DNA of 64,000 nucleotides, taken from contig CANTUZ010000011.1 of assembly GCA_947846985.1 (NCBI GenBank), positions 30,995,589 to 31,059,588 of the forward strand. Reading direction: 5' to 3'. Both the position numbers and the translations under genes were made by a program. This DNA is from Fratercula arctica. Its lineage: Eukaryota > Chordata > Aves > Charadriiformes > Alcidae. Under the pieces are notes generated by a model. The model did no database searches. It was not told where the DNA came from and saw only the letters and a list, made by a program, of their open reading frames with translations. Position 1 is the stretch's first letter, and every line of letters begins with the position of its first letter. Of this stretch, positions 26,601 through 41,600 are shown piece by piece.

Positions 26601-29600
26601 AGAATAGGCAAAGTTTATTAGGAGTTTACATATTAGACACACGGATGGCCTTTTCTCCTACATCAATTTGCTGTTGTTCAAAGGATTACCCTGTTGCCCT
26701 GCTGCATGACAACTGGAGGAACATCTACATAAATTATAAAGTAAAAATATCGATTTTTATACAAGCATTACATTATGGTTTTATCAGTAGCAGACAATAG
26801 GATTTGGAAGTATTTTGGCTGTTACTGCCTGAGATAGCTAATGATGGCCTATTTAGTCAATAATAGTATCACAGACTTATTTATCTATCTCTGTTATTTT
26901 CTACATCTTTAAAAGATATCTGTAATTGTTTTCAAGTTTCACATAGCTATGGAGCTCTTATAGAGCTGGGTATGCTAAGAGCTAATCCAAGACTGCTACT
27001 GAAAAGCTGTTTGAATCTTTTTGTTACAGGTAGACCCAACACAACATTTAAGAATCTGAATTGACTTCAAGGCCATTTACATTACTTGGATATAATTATT
27101 TAGTTTTAAACTGAATTAAGTCTAATGAGGAACTTGAGAAGTTGGCATTAATTGTGCTCTTTTGAAAGTGAATTTCGGGCTGCTTTTTTTTTTTTTTTAA
27201 ACTTGCTACTCAAATCATGTGGTTATTGATTGCTATTCATCAATAGACTTACAGGTTTCATTGTATACAAAGTGTTATACACTCCCTCTTCTGGTAATAT
27301 CTTAAAAACACAGTTTGTAGACTTTATGTGTATTAAATGTTAGATTTTAAGGATCATATTGCCTGGAAGAAAACCCACCAAAGCAGCATCACATCAAATT
27401 TTTTTAAAAAGCCAGCAAACCAGTGATCAAAAATGAGCGAGTACATAAATAACAGGTGAAAATTACTTGACATAATGCCTAAGTAAATGACATAGCAGCC
27501 TACCTACTTTGTAGCTGTGCCTAAACCCAAAATGTTATCGGTATCTTTTAATTTGGTAAGAATAATCTTGTCTCAAGTTTTTGCAAAAGCACAACACTCA
27601 CATACAGGCCAGGTTACCATTTGGTGCACTATTGCTGTACAGGAGAATATAGTTTTCAGAATGCTGCCGACTTCTCCTGAGGCAGCAGATGGAGAAGTTC
27701 CTACAAAACACTGCTTTTATGTAGGCCCAGCATGGGTAACTGTCTTCCATCTTTTTCTCTCAGCTTGTAGAGAACCGGCGGGCACTCCTCTTACTGCAAA
27801 AGCTGTGTGAAAGCTACACGTACATCCCATGCACCTCCTACTCTCTAAAAAAATATTATTTAGGGTACAGAAAATAAGACTTTTTAAAGAATTTGAGAAG
27901 TCCATCAAGAAACAGTAAAAGGGATGTGTAAGAAAGCAAGCACAAGATGACCCATTAATAAGCGCACATAACATGCATATATCCATCTACTTCCATGATG
28001 GTCAGTGCCTCATAAAGCCAGGCGACGCATCTCAAGTACGACGTACCGTTGTTCCCCCTGCCCCCCACCAAAATGTGCGAAATCCAAGAATGCCATAACG
28101 TTACACAAACCACACCAATAGCATTGCTGCCAAAACATTAAGAGAGGAAAAACTAGTAAAAAAAGCTTTTGCTTGTTTCACCCTGTTAAAACATCTCCTT
28201 TCTTTTACTTTTCCCCCGTCAATACAGAGCAATAAATCCAGCCCCATACCTACTTCATTCTCCCTCCTGCAAGGTCATTTTCTCCTGCCTTCCTTATTTA
28301 GCTTCCTCCTTATTGTCTTCATCCATTTCTTTTCATATGTGTTATACTTAAGTTCTTTGTTTTACATTTCCCCTTTTAGCTATTCCCCCGTGTCCTCTCT
28401 TTTCCCTCCTCAGACACACACCCCCCGAGGCTGCAAGCCACTTAATTCCAGCCGTGCTGAACCAGCCCTGCCGAAGCTGTCCCCCTCCTGCCCGCTGCCA
28501 CCCCAGCCAGGTCCTGCACAGCTCTACCCTGGGAACAGTGGTATCTTGGCAAAAAAATTAATGTAATTGATGGTTACGGATGAGATTTCCTATCTGACCT
28601 TTGTAGCTGCAGAGAAAAGAAAAGACTATGTGCAAATCCTCTCTCTTCCAAGTGCAGCAATTGTTTGAGAGTCGGATGGTGGGATGAGAGGGTACAGTCT
28701 GTGCCACTTGAAACTATGTGCTTCCATGGAAAGAAAAAAAAAAAGGCAAAAAACAACCCAAACTATTTTGTTCATGACAGTTCAATACTCAACATTGTTT
28801 TACAAGCTTCCCGGAATACTTCTGCCTGGAATCATGAAGCATTGTGGTGTTCATCTGGGGTTTTGCAGTTCTTGGAATAATCTACACAGTTCATGAGAAC
28901 GCATACTTCTCCCCAAAAAATAAATTAGGAAGTCCTTATAAATAATTGATCTGCACATGGTTAGCTTTTGAAATTAAACTACTCCTAGTAGTTTAATTTC
29001 CAACACCAAGTTCACATCTCGATGGCTCTGACACATTCCCAATTCTCCTCCACAACAGCAGAAGTTCTGCCTTTTTTTTTTTTTAACTCCGATTCAGGCT
29101 TCTTCCACCTCCCCAGCTCTTAAACAGGTTGCAGCTTCATTCTTCTGCGCTCAGCTTCGGGCTGCGTGCCAAACCCTGCGTGCCCACGGCCTGCCCTCGC
29201 AACGCGGGCCACCTCCGCTGGCCCCGCTCCAGCCTGAAGGAGTGGCTTAGGCATTAGAAAGAGCCCTTTTAGCTGGGAAGGAAACCTTCCAAGGATACGG
29301 AGCACGTAAGCCGACGCAGAACAGCTTTCCCTGAACCTGCGTAAAGTCCGAAATGATGGTTATGACAGCTGCATTCTGCTCCACGTGCTGTTTCATCACT
29401 CAAAATGGATTTTGAATGATGAAACCTAACACTGACTTTTAGATTGGTTAACTCTCTCATAGTCAATCATTTTTAATCGTAGACCTGACGCAACTATTCT
29501 GACTGGCTTCTTCCAAAGTGAAGCTGTAGTCAAAATATACGCAACAGCTGCTTTTTATTAGAACTACTTGTTCTCTTTAGATCTTACTCAGATCTATTGA

Positions 29601-32600
29601 TCAGTCCACTAACGTTCTCCCTCTTGCTGGACAAGTATTTCTGTAAGCGACAGTGAATGCCGCACTGCTTCCTCTTTTCCCACAAAGATAAATATCTTTG
29701 TTTTCTTTCTTTGCACTTGTTCTTCCCCGTCAATGTTTACCTCAAAAAGGTGCAGTCGGTCCCAGTCTCCAAATGCCTGGCAAGAAGATCACTGTAAGAG
29801 CCTTCTTTCAAAATACTTCAACATTTTAGTAAGAGTAGAACTTGAAAAAGATATTCTCTACCCAGCCAATAATAAAACACAAGGATTTCTGCACGTAGGT
29901 CTTCTGCTATAGCTAAGAAAAGCCAAAAGCACACCAAAGGACTTTTAGAATTTGAAATATTTTAGCACTTACGGTGCTGTAGGTAGAATAACGTGAGTTA
30001 CACGGTAAGCAGCAAACTGAACATTGAATTTCTTTTTTAAATCTGAAACTGAACATCACCTTTTTTTGTTAGCCGATACTTAAAGTTGCTTTATGCCTTC
30101 AACTAAAGGTTGACAAATCCATGTACCCACAAAAAAGGAGGAAGTTTCACTAGAAATCTGCCATCAGTTTCTCAAACAGACTCCCTAGGCTTTCATGTAA
30201 TAAACAAAGACCACAGCCATTAAACTTACAAAAATAACCTTCTGCACGTGAACTGTTTGTGATGTTACAATTAACCGTAGCACCTACTTCGTCGCTCCTT
30301 AAAATCTGCACGGCAGAACTTGTTTGTGACTTTAAATCCCAAATAGCACATTTGGTATTCAGCTCATGGCTTTGGGGTACACATTTCAAACCCCAAAATA
30401 TATTTACAGAGTTTCCTTCCAGGTGGTAATACTTTCTTATTTAACAATACACTATTTAAAAATAACTAAATAATCAGCTGAAAAGTTTTCTTCTGAAATG
30501 AATCCTGTGCTGACCTCTGAGCCCATTCCCTTCTGGGAACATGCCAAGATGGTTCTTGCAAAAGCTACAGAATTTCTCAAATCTCTGCCAAGAAGAAACT
30601 GAACTAGTTGTTGCTGGACCCAGAGACTAAGATCCAACTCCTGGAATCTGGACTGCGTGAACTACTGTGAGAGGACTGTGTATTTAAACAGAAGCTGCTG
30701 AAGCTGCCAATGATAATTTGTTAAATCATATACATCAACTCCAGCCATAATATACCAAATACCACCTGTGCACGTTTGGCAACACGCTTTGCAGATTACT
30801 CCAGCACATCTGTGACACACCACATAATATTCAAGTTTTATTTTGGTTATTAGACTACTACACAAGATTACTGATACCCAAGAAAATTCCTATGATTTAA
30901 ATAAAACGTTTTCATACCGCTTTAAAAAGACATTAGCGAACAGTGGACACTTAATTGCTGAAACAAATTGCTTGCTGCCAAAAGTATGCAGGCCATAATG
31001 AAAGCTTATCCCTCCAAAATGCAGATGAGCTCAGGCAATCTCCTCTGAGGAAAAAAAAAACAAAACAAAACAACAACAAAAAAACCCCAACACAAAACAA
31101 AACAAAAAAAACCCACCAAACAACAAACCCCAAAATCCTCAGGTCCAATGGCTTTGGAACAAGATTCAGCACATTCCATTCTTTTCCTATCTGCTTCAAA
31201 TGCTGCCTTGTACAGACGCTTTATCTTTGACTTGGTAATCCATGCTAAATACTCTCTATTCTATTCTAAACAAACACCATCTGCAGAACTTCGAAAAATA
31301 AAACTTAAAAATATTAAATACCGATGTTAGATTTTTCAGAACAATTAGCTGATGCCAAGTTTGAGATAACAGAAAGAGGGTAGGACAAATTCATGTTCAG
31401 TTCACAGTACCTCAGAAGAAACCAAATATGTAACGCTGCAGGGACCATAGTACTTAAATTACATATGATAGAACATCCGAAATACAAAAGCATATTAGCA
31501 GGGATGGTTAACGGATCATTTATCCCAATTAAAATCACAATAAATATCACATGTTCTCTCTGAATCCAAGCACTTAACACCAACTCCAGAAGAGCCCCTT
31601 AGGACTAGCCAAAGCAGTAAACCTGCTAACTAAAGGTGGGTGTGAGAACCGGCTGGGGGAGGAAGGAGTACAGTTATACAATTAGATGGAGATTCGGGAG
31701 AGCCCTTACGCTGATTTGCAGGATGGACCCAAGTAAGTAACACAAGTGACCATCTTTTCCTACTGTCAGGATCTTCCCTCTGAGTCCCTCCATGCTCAGT
31801 ACAAGGTTGTGTGATGACCTCCTCTATTCCAGTCTCACAGCTTCCTAGAAATCACGTAAGATGAGTAAGTCCGTACGATTATTCTGTTTCTGAATCCTAC
31901 ACTTCAGGTTTAAACACGCACTGGTCAGAAACTGAGATACTTAAGCGATTCCCCACAAGCTCGGGGCAGCAGCACGCAAAGCTCCCAGCATTGCTTACCT
32001 TTGCCACTGTATGCCAAACCCATGGAAGTTAATCGAAACACTCGGCATAGCTTCTTAATGACTCAACAGCCCGACACACTATCATCATCTCTTTCCAATA
32101 TGTACTGTATTAATGGTTTTCACAATCACTGCATGACTCACAGGCACTCTCAGTTTAAGTTTTACAGGTAGCCTTCATTATTACTGCTGAGAGTTTAACC
32201 CCACTTTGTATTGATGGAAACCGAGGCACAGAGGAAACAAACAACTGCAAAAAACCTAGGAAAACTTAGAAGGAAGAAACCAAACATCTCTACACTGATG
32301 CTACCTCCAGACCGCTGAGCTGTCTCCTCTCTCTGAGCCCCAAAGCAGCCCAGATGGTGCAGAGCAGCCGCTCTCCTCAGACGGGAGGCTGATAACCACA
32401 GGGAGATGCGATAAACGCGGGGAACGGCTGAAATACCAATGAAAGGTCATACAGCCCCAAAACCCACGTCACTTCAGGGTTTCCACGAACAACCTGAAAT
32501 AACTGTCATGATGACTTCCTCAGCAGCCTTTCGGTGCAGCACAGGAACCGTATTTAGCACATTTTTGTGGGAAGGAGAGAGAGGAAATAAAAGGGACACA

Positions 32601-35600
32601 GGCACATGCTGCTGTCTGCTGAGGGGACATCCTTGAGCATGACAGTTAGCAATTTGACAGACAGCAAAGTCATCTTTACTGTGAGAATTTATATATTAAG
32701 AGAGGAAACCGTGCAGGGACTTAAAAAATATACCTGATTTGAATACAGAGGGAGGGTCTACCTGGCATGGAAGTCAGAGGCTCGCACATGATCATCAGAG
32801 TGTAGGGAAACACTCCAGCTGGAGAAAAATACTGTATTTTCTCATAACAGGTCATCATGACAAGCGATCTCAGGTGCTTCACCACGAGACTGAATACAAA
32901 CATTATACCTTTTTATTTTTTTCCATTTTTCACCTCTGAACTGATCTTCAGCCGTCCAAGGAAGATGCTGATGCCATGAAAGCGTAACGGCTCAAAAAGC
33001 AGCACCAAGAACACTGGCAATAAAGGACTTAAATCACTTGTCCAGCCCCACAAATAAAGCAGCTGAGATCTGACAAACAGAGGATTTGGGTTGAAACAAC
33101 TCTCCTCGTCTGCCTGGCCTGGTTCTGCCCCACCAGATCCCCAGCATCGCTGCCAGCCCAGGCCAAGAGGGGAAAACCATTTGAGTGTCCTGACCGTCAG
33201 CTGCTGTTCGCAGGCTGGAAGAAATACCAGAAGCAATTTCAGATATCTCATTGTTTTTAAAATTGCTTTTAAAAACTAACCTACATCTGGTGTTATGCAT
33301 ACCAAGTACGTCACTGAATTTTAGAAATCGATGACAGTGTATATACCGACAGTATAGAATAAATTATTAAAATGGCAATTCATATGCCAAATGCATGCTT
33401 AGATTGCCTCAAAAAGTAGAATTTAATTTTGAATTAATATCTCTCTAGTCAAACCCATGAAATCTAAAAGTATCAGTTACATACATACAAAAATCTGTGA
33501 TTTGTATCAATAAAGTATTTTACTAAAAAGGTCAAATATTCCGATGAACAAGGTTACATTTATTTCTGACTACTTGTGGTCCAGGGAAAAAAGCCAGATT
33601 ATGTCCTGCAATGCACTTTCAGCCTACCTAGTTAAGTAGTTCATCACAAATATGCTTTGGAAGAAATTAATTAGCTCATTAGGTTTAGCTAATAGTTTGT
33701 TTAGCTTTCCTTTGATAAAACTGACATTTTAAAAGAGCATATTCCACTTCAGAAAACAAAATCCCACATGCCAAGTTTCAAAGAACACCAAGTACAAGCG
33801 ACACATACCACCAGCAGTTGCAGAATATTTTAAGAAATTACTATTTCTCTGGCAACAACTAAAAATAACTTTAAAAGACCCTAAGAACATCACAAAGGTA
33901 CAGCTTCATTGATGCACTGTAATTTTTTTGGAACTTGTTGAAATAATCTCTCGTTTACCCATCCCTGAAATAATGCCACGAATAAAAGACTTAATTCAGG
34001 AAAAACTGACTGTGATAAATCCAAAGAGTGTTTTATTTTGTTATCATGATAGTGTACTTTGTTTTAAAAGAACTGTGTGTTTTGAGGACTTCAGCAATTT
34101 CCTTCTCCTGAAGTACACTGTGCTAAAAAAAAAAAAAAAAAAAACCACACCATTGCCTGGTAATCAATCACCTGACATATTTAGCAGCTTTCACATTCAA
34201 TTTGCTAAAACGAGGGACAACTGCGGAAGGATTTCAAGAATGTGAAGGCTGATAAAAAGCAATGTGAGCTAGCGCTACACAAAATCACCAAGTCAACCTT
34301 CTTACCTCTCTGAGGCTATTATAGTTTGGCATACTAAAGTCCTTTAATGACATTCACCCCACCCAAGCCTGTTTTTCTCATCAGAATGACCCCGCCTGTT
34401 TCCTCCACACACCACAGCCCTCGCCGAGCGTCTTCATTGTTCAGAATGGGCTTAAGAAATACTAAGAATAACCTCGTCATTTCTACCACCTCCTTCCACA
34501 TTTCTCTCAAAGTATCAATCTGCCATTGATCTAAGGTTCGTATTAGAGAAAGTTTCACATTTCGAGATCACACTCCTACAATGTGGTACAGAACGGGAAC
34601 ATTACACTACTATTTATTATTTTTAATTTTTTTTTTTTTTTTATATTTTCCATACCTTCATTTTGTAGTTCCCTCTTTACTCTGTCCCTTTTAAATGGCA
34701 AGTATTGCTTACACAAGAGTTTGAATTAACTTCACATAACAAGTTTAACACCAGTACAAGCAGCATTACACCTACAACACCCCATGTTTTCATGTCCATG
34801 GACAAGAAGCAATGCCATACATATTCAGTTCTTGAACTGCTTCTTCAATCTGCCCACAAGGCCGTCATGCCAACAACTACGATGCTGGTTCCTACAGCAC
34901 AGACGCCTGTTTGTTAGACAGTATTTGGCGACCAACTGCTCATTTCAGAGGGACAACCCAAAGTGCCTGCTCTCCATCACTACCCGTCTGAGCCAGTTCC
35001 ATGTTACCGACCTCAAGACAGAAGATTCAATATGCCAACACTCAGAACTGGGTCCCATCCAGTCCTCCCCCATAAATTTATTTTTAACTGTCAGAATCAA
35101 TTTAATATGATATTTTAGAAGGACTTATTGGACATCCCAAACTGATATTCAGTGACAGGTGAGGAATCGTGCTGGCAAGGGGTGGACTTGCTCTCAGCTG
35201 ATACAAAGGCTTATAGTAACCAGAGTAAGAAAAGCTGATACCCTTCCGTTCTCCCAGCTCCCTGCAGCTCTGGAGACTTACATCTGCAAAATTGTGAGTT
35301 TTTAAAAAATTTTACTACTACTGCCATCCACAGAGTAACAACCAAACTAGTAAGAATTATGTCGTAAGATCCATCAGATTCTTCTCCAAGACACTCTGTG
35401 TGACACGAGTGCAGAAATCCAGCAGCAAGGGGCAGGGTATAATCCGTAAGGCATCATAACAGAAAAAAACCAAGTGAGAGGTGGAAAGAGTTAGAAGTTC
35501 ACCCTCTGCACAGTGTAAGGAAGACCCCTTACCAGTCTCTAGGAAGCAGCAGAAGTGAGTATGCCTTTTCTTGCCAAAGGGCTCTAGTATTTAAGATGCA

Positions 35601-38600
35601 AGAAAAGTTACCCCTCGCTCTCAACACTGGAAGAGCCTCCCCACCCATATCCAGCATTTTTATCCTTTTAAACACTGTAGGTGCACTGGGCTAGGAAAAA
35701 AGGGGACACACAAATACGCAGACACAGAGGGAGGAAGGAGTCGTTCAGAAGATGCTTTGCCCGTCTCTTCTATTAGCACATGGTTAGAAAACATCTCCTG
35801 AGTTTCTTCGGAAACAAAAAGCTGAATACACAAAACCTCTCATCCAAATATCAGCATGAAATTGTTTGAGATTAATTTCTAGTGCGGAAAAGAAGTGCCA
35901 ACCTCCCCCAGTTAGGTTTGTAGGAAGTGACGGAGCACTTGAACTTGCATAGCACTTCACATTTTTGCAGTCCTCTGTAAACACTGGCTAGCACCAACCA
36001 ACACAACTAGAGCTTCCTAGCAGAGTTTATATACAAAGCCATCGGACCAGTAAAACAAATACAAATTGATACTTCTGAAAATAAATAAGCAAGCTTGCTG
36101 GCCACTGGAAACATACTGTGTTTTACAACAAAATTTGTAAATTCAGCTTTAAGCTCAAGTTCACTGTTCACACCATAACAGAACCCGTGTAAAAATAATC
36201 TGTATAAATACACAAGGAGAAATGACACACACAGACACAAACACACTACACGTACTGTCTGTGAAATACACTATATATATAGTCATTTCAAAATTGAACT
36301 GTATGTATGCAGCATTTCAAGAAGGCATTAAAAAAATTAAAAGGAACAAGATCTTTACGTAACTGCATTATAATGTATATAAAATGATTAAACACAGGTT
36401 ATGTTCTTTGACATTATTTATAATGTAATGATCTATGTACCATCAATTTAAAAAAAAAAATTGCCAGGCTTAATCCTGATTTAACCTCACCCTTAGTTAT
36501 TAAAAATAGTTAAGCACTTACCATAATGTGATTGAAATGCCTGTGGTTTTACGACCTGATTACAGTGGTTACACATCACCAAATAGAAATCATCATGAGC
36601 CGGGCAAAGACCAAATATTGGCATATCTAAAAACAAAAAGACAAAATGGCATCTCTCAGCTGCTGACAATTATTGAAAAACAGTTTAATTACAGAGCCAT
36701 GACACTAGTGTTGAATCATAATTTTAATACATTTGTATCAAATTTGAAAAGGAGGAAAAAAGAGCATATAATGCAATAGATAATTTTGTGCGGGAGTATT
36801 ACAAAAGCAAAAAATCTTCCTACAAAGATAAACATAAAATGAGCGATTACTTGTAGAAAACATCTATTAGGAAACTGATTTAGGACTGATTTTCTTACAC
36901 CAGATGCAAGAATGTAATAAAAAAAAAAAAAAAAAAGACTGACTTCAAATGACAAATACAACATAAGAGGGGATGTTTTACATATTCTGAAAGGGGTTTG
37001 GATTTTATTCCAATTTCATTAAATGAATTAAAAAATGAACTTTATTTTCTATTTAATTTTTTTAAACCATTTTAAACACACAGTCGTTTACCAGGCAGTA
37101 TTACATGCCTAATGGTTTTATTTGTTTAACAGTGCATTATAGTCCAGCCATCTGCTGCCAGAGATCTGTGTAACAGCTATATAAGAGAGAAATAGAGATA
37201 ACAGTATGTCAGAGCATGTGTGGATTTCAGAGATAACACACATACTTGCAGACTTTTACTAATAAAATTAGTTCCTGCAATTTTGTTTTTAAGAATACAG
37301 TTTCTTAAGAATATAGTTTAACAGTTAAAACTGCATTCAAGACTATTGGAGCATTTAATACAACACTTACTATACAACTTAAAGGTATATTACATTTATA
37401 AAACTAAAAACGTTATTCAGTCATTAGAAGACAAAAAATAGGACACTGCAAACATAAATAGTATAAATTCATTATTGCCAAAACACATGGCTAAGGGATC
37501 TATAACACTATTTAAAAGTTTAAAACTGATATAAGAAAACTTATTTTCTTTAAAAAATACTCAAGTAATCAATTTATGTTAATAGCAACTCAGAAATTAA
37601 GTTAAACTTATTTACCTCTGTGCTAGAACTGACCCCAGAGTTTTGTTTTAAAGCTACTAATATGTCCATGTGTATTTTTTAACACCACCCATATTTTTGT
37701 TCATTAATGGAACACCGATTATGAAATAAATTGAGTGGGCTGCCTTTTAAGAGTGCTTGTGCCATGACCCAAGGTAACCGCTGGCAGCGCAACGCTCTCA
37801 GCCCGGCACAGCCCCACGGATCCACTTTGTTCCTGGCAGACAAAAGAACGTATCCACACCGAACGGCTTCCAGAATTAAGGGCACCCTTTGTAACAAGTA
37901 TCTTCATAAAAATTTCATTACCTTTCGTTTAAAAATAAGGTCTACCCTAAGTTTTCCAAAAACCTTATTAGCGCTACATTAAAATTACGCGTGATACCTG
38001 CAATAACAGCAACAACTGGATTTTGCAGTTGGACGCAAATACGACGACCATGGACATCTGACGTGCATCTGATACATCAGAGAGCTACACGTATCTAAAT
38101 CCCAGGCCCCTTTTTGCAACTGAGGTTACATTAAATAAATAAGTTATAAACTGCTTTGCACTTCATGAAGTAGTGACTCTTGCTTATTTTCTTAAATAAT
38201 ATTTACTAGGAAAAAAAAAAAAAGTATTAAGACCTCAGGGACACCTAACTTACTGCAAACTAGGCAAAACTGAGTCCATACATGCTAGGGTGGGGAAAAA
38301 AATCAGATAGGAATAAACTTCTATTTTTCGATATCTACTTTCTGTAATGTAATATTAAGCTAGTTAAGGAAAAAAAAAAAAATAAAAATGTCATTGCTAA
38401 TATTCCATGCAGGAGTTCTTCGGGTATGCCTGCATAAAAAAGTTTCCACACGGCAAGCAAATCCTCCAGGGTCACTGCCATTTGACTAGTTACACCCCGT
38501 GATGAATGGGACAAGAACAGCGCGCACTGCCTGCTATTTACACTGTTAATAGCACACAGACAGGCTACTACTGTCTAATATCTAACCAACTGTAGCCTGT

Positions 38601-41600
38601 TCTCGTAACCATACCTTTTCAGACAACGCCGGATTCGCAGACTTTACACCAGCTCGTAGGGCGCACAGGAAATCGTTAACACGAGGAAAGGATTGCCTGC
38701 TTCTGTGTCCCTCGCCAGATAAAGTGCCCCTTGACACTAGTCTGAGACATCCCCCTCGCTCTATTTAATGACCCTTTTATGAATATTTGCTGGCAATACA
38801 GAGCTGCAACTTTAAACGACAAGTGAAACAAATTGACAAACCAGCTGACAAAGGAAAGGAGAAAAAAAAAAAAAAAAGGATTTGCTGGACACCCAAAATC
38901 ACAACCGCGATTTCAAGGAAGTCACGCACAAGACTCCAGCCAGATCACACAAATCAGCATAGAAGATCTTCTACCCCCCCCAGCACTCCCCTACAGCACT
39001 GGTAACAGAGCAGCACCTAAACATAACCAGCCAGCGAGAAGCGAAGGTTAGAGTTGTAGAACGATACAATGGTTCAGGTTAAAAGGGACCGTAAAGATCA
39101 TTTAGTTCCACCCCCCTGCCCTGGGCAGGGACACCTCCTACTAGATCAGGTTGCTCAAAGCCCCATCCAGTCTGGCCTTGAACACCTCCAGGGATGGGGC
39201 AGCCACAGCTTCTCTGGGCAACCTGGGCCAGTGTCTCACCATCCTCAGAGTAAAGAATTTCTTCCTTTTGTTTTCTCATATGAGGTAAAATAAACTACAG
39301 CTTTTTATTATCAAAGCATTTATTTAAAATAGAATCAAATCCTTCTGCTAGAGAAACCCATAGCGCCCCAAGTAAGACTGGAACCCGACTGTGCCGAGCA
39401 CTGCACGAACACGAGACCAGCCCGCGAGGGCCACAGGCTGGGTACCAGTGGGCAAAAAGTAGTGTAAATGCTTCACAGGAACCTGAACATTAGTTTTAGC
39501 AATGAGTTTGGAACTGTAAAAAGTTTGACCCAACCAAGATCAATTGAGAGGACTGGAAGAGGCCCGAATCCGCGCTCCCCAAGCCAGCAGCCTCAGTCTT
39601 AGGCAGGCAAACTCCCAGGCGTTTAATGTGCTTCGCTGTCATTTCAGCCAAGCAGGGCACGAACAGGTTTCAGGGAAATCTTATTTCTGTCTCTGTGTTC
39701 CAATGAAGCAAACACCTTAGTGCTATTGTTATGAAAATGACATAAATTAGACCATGCAAATATTAGAGAATATACAGAATAGTTTATCAAAACTTACATA
39801 AGAAGTATGTACCAAAAGCTTAGGAGAAGGATGTCTGATTTTTCTGTTCCCCCTTCAAACGCTTACGAAAGTTCACAAGCCTTGCAGTTGATATTTTTAT
39901 AATACTTTATACCTATTTCACTTAATGACATGCAAATTCTCTATTTAAAAGCCTAATGACATTTATAGTATTTCACCAGTGTCATTTCAAATGCACCATT
40001 CCTGTGAGTTTAAAGATTACTTTTTGAAATACTTCAATGCGAATGTAAAGCTCATGCCTCTCAAGGAAGAGCCTAGCAACCGTGATTCACATCTTCCTCT
40101 TTCAAAGCTAGGCTCATTTAACTCTCTCCATCTGGGAATGTTTTTCAAGGTCGAACTAAAAATTTAGACCAAGACCTCAGACTTTCCATTTATTTTTCCA
40201 TAAATGCAGTATTTATACGGTGTTAACATACAAATACTGTTACAGGAGCTGCTAGCTAGATTAATTCTATTAATGCCATAGAGAAAAACAACTTCATTTA
40301 CATAAATAATATGAAACCTCTGAATATTGTGGCCTCCAGAATTCACTTCTCCTTTCACGTGTAACTTACACTGTTTTAAAAAAGGCCACTTTAAATGATA
40401 TATTGCTGCACTCTTCACCAAGAGTAGAACAAGCCCACGCCATAGGCAATTCTGAGATATCTTAACTGCATTATTTGTAGAACATGTAATAAAGGAAATG
40501 CTTCTTATTTGGAAAAGGCCAATATAACATCTTTTCTAATAAAAAAAAAGGAAAAAAAAATAATGGCCAATGTGGCATACCATACATCAAGTAACATGAA
40601 GCTGAGCCTGTCTACTCTAAAAAAAACTTCCTTAAACTGAGCTGCCATCTCCTCTCTAGAGGAATGTAGAAGCACTGAAGACGTCTAGTAATTTCTTAGT
40701 ATTTCCAGCGTTCACTTTCAGGACTGTTACACTACAGAAATTCGTGCTTGTGCTCATTAAAATTTAACCGTGTCTGTGTACTCAATTCTATCACTTCAGA
40801 TCACAGACAACAGAACAAATAAAACAGGCTAAAAATCACGCAGCTAGAGAACAGTCGGCAGTTTGAGTTTCTCAAGCCACTAAATTCAGTGACTCCCACA
40901 GCTCCACTGCGCATTTTTATTGGATTGGGTTTTTAACCCCCAAAATTGATCAAATTTCTTACAAATCTTGTTGTTGCTTTTCAAACTGGGACCATTGCAC
41001 AGTCCATCTATCTTAGCATCTAATAAGACAACATCCCTTCTAGAAATGAAACGAAACATCACCAAAAAAAAGTGAGGTCAAGATCTTCTCCAGGACAGCA
41101 AACTCTAGAGGAAGAGGGTAAAAGGAGCCCTGATCCTGGCTGTTTGCAGAGACCAGAACACAAGTTTCCTATTTTGCAGAAGTTTGCTCACTGCAACTGA
41201 AAAAACGAAGAGGAGAGTGAAAACTGAAACAGAGGAAGAGAAAACAAAACTAGCAAGGAAGGGCTGAAGCGAAAGGGCAAATAACAAACTCCATCAGAGT
41301 TAGGGCAAAAGGATAGAAAGCTTGGTCAAAAAAAGTGACGAGAATATGTAGAAGTACTGCAGAAATATTTTTTAACCCAAAACACTGCTAATGCTCACTT
41401 CTTCCCCACCCATTCCCAGCGTAAACATCTGCTTAGTAAGATTATTTTTAAGTCTGAGTTTGATTAATCACAAGTATGTACATGCTGCTTGCCATTTAGT
41501 GTAATTTGACAGTGGACGTTTCATGCTGATGCCCGATGTGAACAGTAAAATGTGTTGCCTGCAAAGATCCCCGCAGCATAGCATAACACACCTTCCGCAC

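Larger units (their letters stand above)
9073..36521 (-). other. ATXN7 intron 3 (27.4 kb)
   Basis: Donor GTAAGT, acceptor CTTTTCAG. AT-rich sequence with homopolymer tracts (T25 at 11306, T29 at 13511, A19 at 18848, A18 at 19114, T22 at 22009, A37 at 23583), an A/C-only tract at 31051-31135, small perfect palindromes (12231, 28970, 29390) and a GC-rich patch at about 20380-20960. No nested gene recognised. Confidence 0.8.
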
